Source of the DNA: a virus
Virus record (IMG/VR): IMGVR_UViG_3300035670_001208
Coordinates: 1 to 24,305 of that record
Direction: 5' to 3' (one strand)
Length of the DNA: 24,305 nt
Shown here: piece after piece, positions 7,034 to 12,966 of the stretch
Position numbering within the stretch: position 1 is the stretch's first letter
Layout of the letters: each line of letters begins with the position of its first letter
The notes under the pieces: generated by a model
Database searches by the model: none
Told to the model about the DNA's origin: nothing
Seen by the model: the letters and a program-made list of their open reading frames with translations, nothing else
Made by a program: the position numbers and the translations under genes

Positions 7034-7555
7034 ATGTCGGCGTATCAAGTAAACCAGGACACCATAGACCTAATGGTGTCGGTATTAGTGGAATGGGGAT
7101 CGGGGCAACGGCTCCACCCCTGGCTATATAGCTACGGTGACCAACCGACAGAACCGGAACTGACAGAACGCCTACAAGTAGGTACGTGGTTTTGTATGTT
7201 TGAGAACAACCACAACACCGCCGACGCATTAGGTCGAGAACTAATCGCTGCCAATGTGCGTAGTCTTACGGCACGGTATAGCGACGGTCTTACGATGGTT
7301 GGCTACTTTCCCGATGATTACACCTGGCGACGGGTTACGACAGATCAGGCCACCGTTGGTCAAGCTATGGGGGCGGTTAAGTGTTACCGTTACCAGTCTT
7401 GCGAGTTTGACGGGTGGCGGGGATCTTTTGCCGATGAGCTTTCTCAACGTTGCCTAGACCGTCTTGTCGATATTGTTTCTGATGGTTGGGATTATGAACG
7501 CCCCGCCACCGGCGGCAGTGTTGTTTCCATATTCGACCTAGTAGGGGAGGCGTAA
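7034..7555 (+). CDS. 173-aa protein, largest of the rightward cluster, unknown
   Basis: The ATG at 7034 follows the GAAAGGGGGCCGATT leader; the frame is open back to 6914, but that extension runs through the hairpin at 6954-6972 and lacks a ribosome site. The protein is acidic and mixed alpha/beta, with many Trp and Tyr. A central segment with WFCMFENNHNTADALGREL and the C-terminal helix (DELSQRCLDRLVDIVSDGW) suggest a folded single domain. No motif is diagnostic. It is likely an early host-interaction protein by position only. Confidence 0.82.
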   Translation: MSAYQVNQDTIDLMVSVLVEWGSGQRLHPWLYSYGDQPTEPELTERLQVGTWFCMFENNHNTADALGRELIAANVRSLTARYSDGLTMVGYFPDDYTWRRVTTDQATVGQAMGAVKCYRYQSCEFDGWRGSFADELSQRCLDRLVDIVSDGWDYERPATGGSVVSIFDLVGEA

Positions 7556-7557
7556 CG

Positions 7558-8031
7558 ATGGCGACACATACGATCGAGGCGTATACCTATCACGCTGCTA
7601 TGTTTTGCGCCCCTTGTGGAGCGACACTGCCAGAGATAGACCCAGAGGGGAACGATAGAACACCCGTTTATAGTTGGCACCTGTCGGATTTTTTTTACTT
7701 TGACGACCATATCGGCGTGATTATTCCTCAGTGTGACAAGTGTGGCCAATTCATTGGGGCTAGGTTCTCGATAGAGGCTAGAACCTGGCTAGACCGCACA
7801 TATGGAAACACCTATTATTCCCTACGCATTACCGGACACGGGCTAGACCTAGTTGTCCCTATGACCTACGGCCACGGGACACTAACGTTCCGCCACCGTG
7901 CCGCAACGGAGCTAGGTCTAAATTGGGGCGCAATGTCTCACGATCAGAGGCGGGAGATGTTTCCCGTCACTGAGTACGCCGTTACCCGTAAGCGTGACCT
8001 ACACCAACTAGAAACGGAGGCGGGGCGATGA
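7558..8031 (+). CDS. 157-aa protein with N-terminal zinc-binding cysteines
   Basis: Two knuckles, CAPC (about residues 17-20) and CDKC (about 59-62), flank a Tyr/Phe-rich stretch, giving a ribbon with a 38-residue insertion. The rest is beta-rich followed by a helical C-terminus (MSHDQRREMF). It has GGGAGGCG as ribosome site and ends in an ATGA overlap with the next gene. The family is not recognised; a nucleic-acid or protein-binding zinc domain is likely. Confidence 0.82.
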   Translation: MATHTIEAYTYHAAMFCAPCGATLPEIDPEGNDRTPVYSWHLSDFFYFDDHIGVIIPQCDKCGQFIGARFSIEARTWLDRTYGNTYYSLRITGHGLDLVVPMTYGHGTLTFRHRAATELGLNWGAMSHDQRREMFPVTEYAVTRKRDLHQLETEAGR

Positions 8032-8234
8032 GTAACCCATATAGCTACATCTACCCGTGCGAGTATTGCGGAGCCGCTAAGGGTGATCCTTGCGTATCTG
8101 GGGCGGGTATCGCCTCGCCTGCCCCTAACGGCTACCACGTGAGCCGGTACCCCGCTAACGGCTATGTTTCCGATAGTGACGGGGCGACAGTGCAATTCTT
8201 GACCAATCTAATCGTGAGGGGTGATGGCCGATGA
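8028..8234 (+). CDS. 68-aa phage-type zinc finger protein
   Basis: The N-terminal CEYCGAAKGDPC followed by a His-x-x-Arg (YHVSRYP) fits the short phage zinc-binding domain C-x2-C-x4-G-x2-C...H-x2-R, often found as a free small protein or as an add-on to helicases and primases in actinobacteriophages (recollection, not searched). Such domains are thought to bind nucleic acid. It is joined to both neighbours by ATGA overlaps, with GGAGGCGGGGCG upstream of the start. Confidence 0.85.
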   Translation: MSNPYSYIYPCEYCGAAKGDPCVSGAGIASPAPNGYHVSRYPANGYVSDSDGATVQFLTNLIVRGDGR

Positions 8235-8503
8235 GCTACCGATATAACCCAGATCTAATGGTACGCAAGCGGGTCGGCGGTTGGCAGCTCCAATGGCACC
8301 CGTCTCGACCTGGCCTCTGTTGGGCTATCCCCGAATACCTAAAAACGTTTCGCCGTTGCGAGTCGGCGGTTATGTATGACGACGGTTCTCTAGGTTGGGA
8401 TACCCAGCACGGGGTACCGCAATATGTCAAGAGCAAGGTGGCGGCGTTCATTATCGAGTGCCAACAACAACACAACACAACAACAGAAAAGGAGGCGGTC
8501 TAA
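8231..8503 (+). CDS. 90-aa protein, unknown
   Basis: The N-terminal half is basic and Trp-rich (RKRVGGWQLQWHPSRPG), the C-terminal half helical with a Gln/Asn/Thr-rich tail (ECQQQHNTTTEKEAV). It is coupled by ATGA to the preceding zinc-finger gene and by TAATG to the following zinc-ribbon gene. No family is recognised. Confidence 0.78.
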   Translation: MSYRYNPDLMVRKRVGGWQLQWHPSRPGLCWAIPEYLKTFRRCESAVMYDDGSLGWDTQHGVPQYVKSKVAAFIIECQQQHNTTTEKEAV

Positions 8504-8652
8504 TGATCACCGAAAACAACAACAAACAATGCCCCGTATGCGGCGACATTATGACTACGGAACACTCTAACTATGTTCCAGTGTGGAGCAATCTGCACGA
8601 CAACATTGTTTGCATTGACTGCAAAGAAACAACAGAAATGGAAAGGGATTAG
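8503..8652 (+). CDS. 49-aa zinc-ribbon microprotein
   Basis: CPVCG (10-14) and CIDCK (37-41) are the two knuckles of a classic zinc ribbon spanning nearly the whole protein. The start is fixed by AAAAGGAGGCGG just upstream, the best ribosome site of the cluster, and by the TAATG overlap. The fold resembles the ribbons of transcription and translation factors; the role here is unknown. Confidence 0.82.
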   Translation: MITENNNKQCPVCGDIMTTEHSNYVPVWSNLHDNIVCIDCKETTEMERD

Positions 8653-8654
8653 CG

Positions 8655-8894
8655 ATGACTAGCCAGGAATTAGCAGCGATAACGGAGCAACTATCTGCCA
8701 CGTATCGCCAACTAGAAACAACACTGAACGGCCTGCACCATCTCGATGAGGTTGGTAGTCGGTATGTCTGGCGCAAGCTTGACAATGTGCGATGGCTATT
8801 GGGTGATCTCATAGCGGATATGACCCCGACAACAGAACCGGCAGACATTGACGGGGCGGTAGCGTTCACGACAGCAGCCGAGAGGGGGCAGTAA
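8655..8894 (+). CDS. 79-aa helical protein, unknown
   Basis: Predominantly helical: residues 3-30 (SQELAAITEQLSATYRQLET and on) form a probable coiled coil, followed by a second helix VWRKLDNVRWLLGDLIADM and an acidic tail. It has no cysteine. It starts two bases after the preceding stop and is coupled to the next gene by TAATG. No family is recognised. Confidence 0.76.
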   Translation: MTSQELAAITEQLSATYRQLETTLNGLHHLDEVGSRYVWRKLDNVRWLLGDLIADMTPTTEPADIDGAVAFTTAAERGQ

Positions 8895-9049
8895 TGAACT
8901 ACGACAACGCACAAGTGTGGTCTGTCTGGGTTGGTGGCAGTGAGGTGAATTCTTACTATGTCACTAAGGCAGAGGCGCAACAGATAGCTAAGTATTGGAA
9001 AGAGCAAGGTTATCGAGACGTAGCAATTAGGCAGGAGATAGAACAGTGA
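8894..9049 (+). CDS. 51-aa protein, hairpin-helix type, unknown
   Basis: It reads MNYDNAQVWSVWVGGSEVNS, then YYVTKAEAQQIAKYWKEQGY and RDVAIRQEIEQ. The pattern is a beta hairpin (VWSVWVGGSEV..YYV), a helix starting at TKAEAQQIAKYW and a final strand (DVAIRQE), a compact beta-alpha-beta unit common among tiny phage proteins. The start overlaps the previous stop (TAATG) with GAGAGGGGGCAG upstream; the end overlaps the next GTG (GTGA). Function is unknown. Confidence 0.8.
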   Translation: MNYDNAQVWSVWVGGSEVNSYYVTKAEAQQIAKYWKEQGYRDVAIRQEIEQ

Positions 9050-9213
9050 AACACGGGGCTTTCGTTATCCCGCCTCACGGGTTGCGCCGTGTGTGGCGTG
9101 TCGAATACTACGACAAAGGCAAGTATTTAGGCCGCCACAACTACGCCAAGCAACGCCACGCCAGAGCAGAGCAGAACCTATACAACATCATCACGAAAGT
9201 GGGCAACCAATGA
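9046..9213 (+). CDS. 55-aa basic protein, unknown
   Basis: It starts at a GTG in a GTGA overlap, with AGGCAGGAGAT upstream. The protein is basic and Tyr/Arg/His-rich: two strands (RRVWRVEYYDKGKYLGRH) followed by a helix (YAKQRHARAEQNLYNII), the same strand-strand-helix plan as its neighbour and the 58-aa protein at 14430-14606. The charge would suit nucleic-acid binding. Its stop overlaps the next ATG (ATGA). Confidence 0.78.
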   Translation: MKHGAFVIPPHGLRRVWRVEYYDKGKYLGRHNYAKQRHARAEQNLYNIITKVGNQ

Positions 9214-9359
9214 CAGAGCATTTACTATTAGCGGGGTACTTCATCGTCACCCCATTGTTGATCATCATCACCGGCGTATTGTTTGACGCAATACGGGCAG
9301 TACGTCGTGAGCAACGTGCAGCGAGTCAAGGCCGACACCCCTCCCGCAAGAGGGGCTAG
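9210..9359 (+). CDS. 49-aa single-helix membrane protein
   Basis: Residues 5-26 (LLLAGYFIVTPLLIIITGVLF) form one transmembrane helix, followed by a strongly basic tail (RAVRREQRAASQGRHPSRKR) that should stay in the cytoplasm, giving N-out/C-in topology. It is coupled by ATGA to the preceding gene. It could be a superinfection-exclusion or membrane-acting early peptide; being far from the lysis genes, it is not a likely holin. Confidence 0.78.
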   Translation: MTEHLLLAGYFIVTPLLIIITGVLFDAIRAVRREQRAASQGRHPSRKRG

Positions 9360-9362
9360 GCC

Positions 9363-9563
9363 GTGGCTACTACCATTCTTTTATCTTGTGACAAGTGCGA
9401 GGGGCAAGCGTTGTACCCCGTCACCGGAACAACAACAGATGCCAGGGTCGAACACTTCAAGCACGGTTGGGTCATCGTTGTTGATCCCATTCACGGCACA
9501 ACAGACATCTGTCCAGTGTGCAGTGGGCGTGACCCCGACTATTACATAGCAGAGCCGTTCTAA
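9363..9563 (+). CDS. 66-aa zinc-ribbon protein
   Basis: CDKC (9-12) and CPVC (50-53) are the knuckles of one zinc ribbon, with a beta-rich interior (GWVIVVDPIHGTTD). The start is GTG, with GAGGGGCTAGG upstream, three bases after the preceding stop. It is coupled by TAATG to the last gene. It belongs to the zinc-microprotein series of this cluster; function unknown. Confidence 0.8.
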   Translation: MATTILLSCDKCEGQALYPVTGTTTDARVEHFKHGWVIVVDPIHGTTDICPVCSGRDPDYYIAEPF

Positions 9564-9841
9564 TGCGGTGGCTACGGTTAGCCAAGGAACGCCCACCGAA
9601 AGACCTACGGCAACCCAACCCAAGAGGGAAACTAGGCCGATCTGGTTGGGTCATCGTGCAGGAAACTATCACCGGTTCACCGTTTCGTTGGTTCTGCTAT
9701 CACAACAGTGACGTGTGGCGGTGGAGTGGCAACCCTGCACGGGCGGAAGTGTTTCCAACGAAACAAGCAGCTATCGAAGCGGTAGCTAATTGTTCGGTGC
9801 AGTATCGGAGCGTGTATCAGATACGCAACCTAGATACGTAG
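9563..9841 (+). CDS. 92-aa basic protein, last gene of the rightward cluster
   Basis: The N-terminal third is a basic Arg/Pro/Lys arm (RLAKERPPKDLRQPNPRGKL), followed by strands with Trp (GWVIVQET, RWFCYHNSDVWRW) and a helix (TKQAAIEAVAN). The folded part repeats the strand-strand-helix pattern of the tiny proteins upstream. It starts in a TAATG overlap with no good ribosome site, so translation probably depends on the preceding gene. The terminator lies 20 bp after the stop. No family is recognised. Confidence 0.78.
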   Translation: MRWLRLAKERPPKDLRQPNPRGKLGRSGWVIVQETITGSPFRWFCYHNSDVWRWSGNPARAEVFPTKQAAIEAVANCSVQYRSVYQIRNLDT

Positions 9842-9861
9842 CGATATGCTACGGTGTAATT

Positions 9862-9910
9862 GGCTCTACCTGGTGTTCCCCCTTCCGCCAGGTAGGGCCT
9901 TTTACTTTTT
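9862..9910 (+). terminator. Rho-independent terminator of the rightward cluster
   Basis: A 12-bp stem, GGCTCTACCTGG (9862-9873) with CCAGGTAGGGCC (9888-9899), has a single T-G wobble and a 14-base loop. It is followed on the plus strand by TTTTACTTTTT (9900-9910), which also covers the stop codon of the convergent whiB gene. The minus-strand side has no T-run, so termination is mainly rightward. Confidence 0.9.
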
Positions 9911-10186
9911 CCACCTAATCGGTTGCGCTACCCTCACGTGTTGATCACGTTCTTTCGGGGTCATATTCCCCCAATAGCCCTCTCGACGGCCTGTCTCCGC
10001 CTCAAAAGCGAGCTGATAGTTTAAGCATTGGAGCGTGACCGTGCAAGCGTCGCAGTATTGTTTAGCGGCGAACCAATGCACCCGTCGAACATCACCGGAG
10101 GGTATCTCAGGGAAGAAGATATCGGGGCGGTTCACGCCGTGGCAGGCACCTTTGATTTTCCAAGTGTCGTCGTGTTGTTTAGCCAC
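9902..10186 (-). CDS. whiB: WhiB-family iron-sulfur transcription regulator
   Basis: This 94-aa protein has the four conserved cysteines C15, C45, C48 and C54 (C-x2-C-x5-C), which hold a [4Fe-4S] cluster in this family, and the downstream glycine-tryptophan turn GYWGN (70-74) followed by a basic helix. WhiB proteins bind the main sigma factor and alter promoter choice, and phage copies are known to interfere with host WhiB function. The family occurs only in Actinobacteria and their phages, the best host evidence in this window. It starts at GTG, 12 bp after the preceding gene, and is the last gene of the leftward early operon, convergent with the rightward cluster. Confidence 0.92.
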   Translation of the reverse strand: MAKQHDDTWKIKGACHGVNRPDIFFPEIPSGDVRRVHWFAAKQYCDACTVTLQCLNYQLAFEAETGRREGYWGNMTPKERDQHVRVAQPIRWKK

Positions 10187-10197
10187 GGGGCGACCTG

Positions 10198-10377
10198 CTA
10201 GTTAGAATCGGGGCGGCCTTCGCTATAAACCCTGACAACAAATATGCACGGGTCAAACCCATCATCGAACTCTTTCATTTCTGTTTCCAGCATCGGAACG
10301 CCGTTGTGTATGTCGCATACGATTTCAGAGCAGAAACCTTTTTCTACTCCGTATGCGATCCATTCTTGAATGTCCAT
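10198..10377 (-). CDS. 59-aa acidic protein, unknown
   Basis: It reads MDIQEWIAYGVEKGFCSEIV, then CDIHNGVPMLETEMKEFDDG and FDPCIFVVRVYSEGRPDSN. Three cysteines and one histidine (C16, C21, H24, C44) could form a metal site. The pattern EWI.YG...GFC....C..H.G.P......E...G.DPC.FVVR is one I associate with a widespread small phage family of unknown function. The ATG overlaps the SSB stop (TGATG), so it is coupled to SSB. Start and end are both fixed by close neighbours. Confidence 0.82.
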   Translation of the reverse strand: MDIQEWIAYGVEKGFCSEIVCDIHNGVPMLETEMKEFDDGFDPCIFVVRVYSEGRPDSN

Positions 10378-10781
10378 CAGAATGGTTCTTCGTCTTCAAT
10401 CAAACGTGCGTTAGGGAATACATTCCCAACCTGTGCCATGACCTTCTCTGTTTGGTCAGCAACCCATGCGTTCCAACGGCAAGACACACCCACCTCATCA
10501 GCAATCAACTTCACTGATTTACCTTTGGTGCCGTCTTTCTTTGTGAACTCATCCTGCTCGTATCGACCAGCGATAATCACAGTAGAACCTTTGGCGATGG
10601 TGTTAGCGGTGTTCTCTGCAAGCTTGCCAAACACTGTGATGTTGTGCCATGTGGTTTTCTTCTTGTCATCTTTGCCGTATGTGTCAGCAACAGAGAATGT
10701 CAGAACAGCCATTCCGCCTGGTGTGTATCGCAACTCAGGTTCTTGGCCGACCTTACCGGACACAGTGATGTTGTTACTCAT
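10377..10781 (-). CDS. ssb: Single-stranded DNA-binding protein
   Basis: The protein is a 134-aa bacterial-type SSB. The OB fold covers about residues 1-108 (ITVSGKVGQEPELRYTPGG, TWHNITVFGKLAENTA, GSTVIIAGRYE). The C-terminus ends in DEEPF, the acidic tip through which SSB recruits repair and replication proteins. The intervening linker is unusually short and folded-looking (SCRWNAWVADQTEKVMAQVG) rather than Gly/Gln-rich. GAAGGGG lies just upstream of the ATG. With the exonuclease and annealing protein upstream it completes a recombination and replication set. Confidence 0.96.
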   Translation of the reverse strand: MSNNITVSGKVGQEPELRYTPGGMAVLTFSVADTYGKDDKKKTTWHNITVFGKLAENTANTIAKGSTVIIAGRYEQDEFTKKDGTKGKSVKLIADEVGVSCRWNAWVADQTEKVMAQVGNVFPNARLIEDEEPF

Positions 10782-10947
10782 TGGATTCCCCTTCTTTCTG
10801 TAATGGGATTACTCTGCCAGCTTTCTTGTAGCAGATGTGCGTTGGCGGGTATTGCACCGCTACGAATAAGGTTACTGCAATCTTGCAACTCTGGCAAGAC
10901 CATTTTGTTTTTTCTGTTACGCCGACAGGTTCGACATTCTCTGCCAC
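10774..10947 (-). CDS. 57-aa zinc-ribbon protein overlapping the HNH gene
   Basis: In a different frame from the HNH gene, this reads GVTEKTKWSCQSCKIAVTLF followed by VAVQYPPTHICYKKAGRVIP. WSCQSCK, a Val/Leu/Phe core and THICYKK form a recognisable ribbon with C-x2-C and H/C ligands. It ends at 10774, overlapping the ssb start by eight bases, a normal coupling distance. The start is uncertain: the frame is open to 11040, and the GTG at 10947 is chosen as the nearest plausible start. The protein sense suggests this is the older gene and that the HNH frame runs over it. Confidence 0.6.
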   Translation of the reverse strand: MAENVEPVGVTEKTKWSCQSCKIAVTLFVAVQYPPTHICYKKAGRVIPLQKEGESNE

Positions 10948-11311
10948 CGTTGCGTTTTGTGTATGTGTTTTCTTGCGTGTATTCATGTCCGTAGGGGCAG
11001 TGTGTTTTGTTTGCATAATAGTGGCGACCTCTGTCAACAACGTCTCTCATGTTGTCGGTTTGGGTTCCGCCTTCTAAATGGTGTGGGTTGCAGCATCTGC
11101 GGTTGTCGCATTTGTGGCGTACCACAGGCGGTGATTCGTAGGTGGCGATGTAGTGGGAGAACCGGTGTACTGCACGGTGTTTCCCTGCTGCGTAGAACTG
11201 TCCGTAGCCGTCTCCACGTAGTGATCCTTGCCATTCCCAACAGTCTTCGGGGTTGCCGATGTTGACTTTCGACCAGAATCGTTTGGTGATTTTGTACAGA
11301 AATGTTTCCAT
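10778..11311 (-). CDS. HNH homing endonuclease
   Basis: The first 133 residues are a typical free-standing phage HNH nuclease: an N-terminal segment CWEWQGSLRGDGYGQF, the nuclease core VVRHKCDNRRCCNPHHLEGG (65-83) with the catalytic His and the asparagine-histidine pair, then a DNA-binding zinc part (HCPYGHEYTQENTYTKRNGG and CRTCRRNR). The last 44 residues (from about 134) have no homing-endonuclease character and lie over the zinc-ribbon gene in another frame, so the natural stop may have been lost. GGGGCAGG precedes the ATG. It is a probable selfish insertion between the methyltransferase and ssb. Confidence 0.9.
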   Translation of the reverse strand: METFLYKITKRFWSKVNIGNPEDCWEWQGSLRGDGYGQFYAAGKHRAVHRFSHYIATYESPPVVRHKCDNRRCCNPHHLEGGTQTDNMRDVVDRGRHYYANKTHCPYGHEYTQENTYTKRNGGRECRTCRRNRKNKMVLPELQDCSNLIRSGAIPANAHLLQESWQSNPITERRGIQ

Positions 11312-11340
11312 GCCTGCCCCATCGTTGGCCCCGCTTCATT

Positions 11341-12459
11341 TCACAGTATCAAAATGTTGTTGAATAGTCCACCATTCGCTTGTGTTATACGGTTCTTTGC
11401 TATTTCTGCGTATTCAGGGTTTAGTTCTGTACCGACAAATGATCTGCCGTGTTTGTTGGCTACGACAGCTACGGTTCCTGAGCCTGTGAACGGGTCTAGC
11501 ACGGTATCTCCTAGTCGGCTTGACGCTAGTACGCATGGCTCGACGATTGCTTCTGGCATGACAGCGAAGTGTGCGCCTTTGAATGGTTTAGTGGGGACAA
11601 ACCACACGTCACGTTTATTTCTTCCTTGCGGGTTGCTCTGCATATTCCCCAATGTTTTTGAATATGAGTAGCCAGCAAGACTTTTGGCACTGCCACCACC
11701 ATCTTGTGAACGACCCCGTGGGCTTTTATCTCTAGTGATTGTTGTTTGGGCTAATGGTTCCCTAATTGCATCATTATTGAAGTAATATCTAGCGTTTTTT
11801 GTCAGCATGAAAATGTATTCATGTGATTTGGTGCAACGGTCACGTACTGATTCAGGCATTGGGTTTGGTTTAGCCCAGATAATGTCTTGTCGTAGATACC
11901 ATCCGTCGTCTTGTAGTGCGAACGCTAGCCGCCACGGGATACCAACAAGATCCTTTTCTTTCAACCCTTCAATTTTGTTCCCTCGTCGTGGGCAATCATC
12001 AGGTAGGTCTTGTTTTGTAGAAGAAACTGTCTGCTTAGGTAGTGATTGACCCTTGCCTGGTCGGTAGTTGTAATAGCTGTCGCCTATGTTTAGCCATAGC
12101 ACACCGTCATCGGCTAGTACACGCCACACTTCACGGAACACAGACACCATTTGTTGAACGTATTCCTGCGGGGTTTGTTCCAAACCAATCTGTGAATCTT
12201 CTCTTTCTGCTCCACATTTAGGGCAAACATCATGCGCTTGATGGCCAGCAGAAGCAGAATTACTTAATTGTTTTTCGCTTACTTTGTGTTCAAAACGGCC
12301 AACTCGATGATCGCAATTTTCATCACCGCCAATCCACGATGCTGTGCCATAGTCACGTAGTCCCCAATACGGCGGGCTAGTAACAACACACTGCACCGAA
12401 CCATCAGGCAGTTCAGATAAACGGGAACGAACATCCCCTACTAAAATTTTTGTTTCCAT
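11341..12459 (-). CDS. DNA methyltransferase (N4-cytosine/N6-adenine, beta class)
   Basis: The catalytic motif TSPPY (27-31) comes first and the SAM-binding DPFTGSGT (322-329) near the end, the order of beta-class N4/N6 methylases. TSPPY is more frequent in N4-cytosine enzymes, but the target base cannot be read from it. Between them lies an inserted zinc knuckle (C49, H51, then CPKC at 79-82), as in many phage methylases. The start at 12459 is chosen for GAAGGGAAAG directly upstream, against an in-frame start at 12495. It lies in the early operon and could protect phage DNA from host restriction. No matching restriction enzyme is evident, although PD-(D/E)XK-like proteins lie upstream. Confidence 0.92.
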   Translation of the reverse strand: METKILVGDVRSRLSELPDGSVQCVVTSPPYWGLRDYGTASWIGGDENCDHRVGRFEHKVSEKQLSNSASAGHQAHDVCPKCGAEREDSQIGLEQTPQEYVQQMVSVFREVWRVLADDGVLWLNIGDSYYNYRPGKGQSLPKQTVSSTKQDLPDDCPRRGNKIEGLKEKDLVGIPWRLAFALQDDGWYLRQDIIWAKPNPMPESVRDRCTKSHEYIFMLTKNARYYFNNDAIREPLAQTTITRDKSPRGRSQDGGGSAKSLAGYSYSKTLGNMQSNPQGRNKRDVWFVPTKPFKGAHFAVMPEAIVEPCVLASSRLGDTVLDPFTGSGTVAVVANKHGRSFVGTELNPEYAEIAKNRITQANGGLFNNILIL

Positions 12460-12476
12460 TTCTTTCCCTTCAAATA

Positions 12477-12893
12477 TCAGCAGCGATACTTCCAACGTTG
12501 TACCTTAGGGTGTCGAGACTTACAAATCAAGTCTTTCAACCCCATACAGTTTGCTTTGATAGCTCCCCATCCCCACGGTCCGACAGGCCATTTGTAGTGT
12601 TTGCCTGTCCAGTGTCCTTCCCATGCGATGTTGTCTACGACACGGGCTTGCTGCAGGGAGTTGAGTCCTTTGGCGGATGAGGTGTTTGACCAGCGTTGCC
12701 AGGTGCCACGGGCTATGCCGAACATCCCTGTGTAACTACGGGTCGAGTGGTTGACGTTGGATGCGGTTTCGCATTGTGCGAGCCTGCGGTAGAACGCCCA
12801 CGGCATTACGAGTTCTTCTCCGTATGCGTTGGTTGTGTTGGTTGGTGCTAGTACGGATATTGCGATGATGAGTGTGAGTGCGATTTTTCGCAT
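12477..12893 (-). CDS. Secreted Rpf/transglycosylase-like muralytic protein
   Basis: A 138-aa protein with a signal peptide (MRKIALTLIIAISVLAPTNT, cleavage likely after TNA, residue 23). The mature part has a lysozyme-like fold: RLAQCETASN with the probable catalytic Glu42, YTGMFGIARGTWQRW, and the closing PWGWGAIKANC. This is the layout of resuscitation-promoting factors and related actinobacterial transglycosylases, which cut peptidoglycan glycan strands. Unusually, it lies in the recombination operon, not beside the holin and endolysin. GAAAGGA precedes the ATG at 12893; an in-frame ATG at 12923 would add ten residues before the signal peptide. It could aid cell-wall remodelling or host reactivation. 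Confidence 0.82.
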   Translation of the reverse strand: MRKIALTLIIAISVLAPTNTTNAYGEELVMPWAFYRRLAQCETASNVNHSTRSYTGMFGIARGTWQRWSNTSSAKGLNSLQQARVVDNIAWEGHWTGKHYKWPVGPWGWGAIKANCMGLKDLICKSRHPKVQRWKYRC

Positions 12894-12919
12894 TGGTTTT
12901 CCTTTCGACAGGGGACAGG

Positions 12920-12934
12920 TCATCTAGGGTTCAT
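12920..12934 (-). promoter_or_regulatory. Four-codon minigene MNPR with strong ribosome site
   Basis: AAGGAGAACT immediately precedes ATG AAC CCT AGA TGA. The stop overlaps an ATG (12923) that is in frame with the secreted transglycosylase gene. Ribosomes finishing the minigene could restart there and make a product ten residues longer than the one from 12893. It may be a leader minigene that sets translation of the muralytic protein. Confidence 0.4.
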
Positions 12935-12966
12935 AGTTCTCCTTAGGTACTGTTAAACGGATTAGG

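Noticed and set aside
10306-10803. 165-codon open frame on the plus strand
   Set aside because: Antisense to ssb and the 59-aa gene; the ssb reading is unambiguous.
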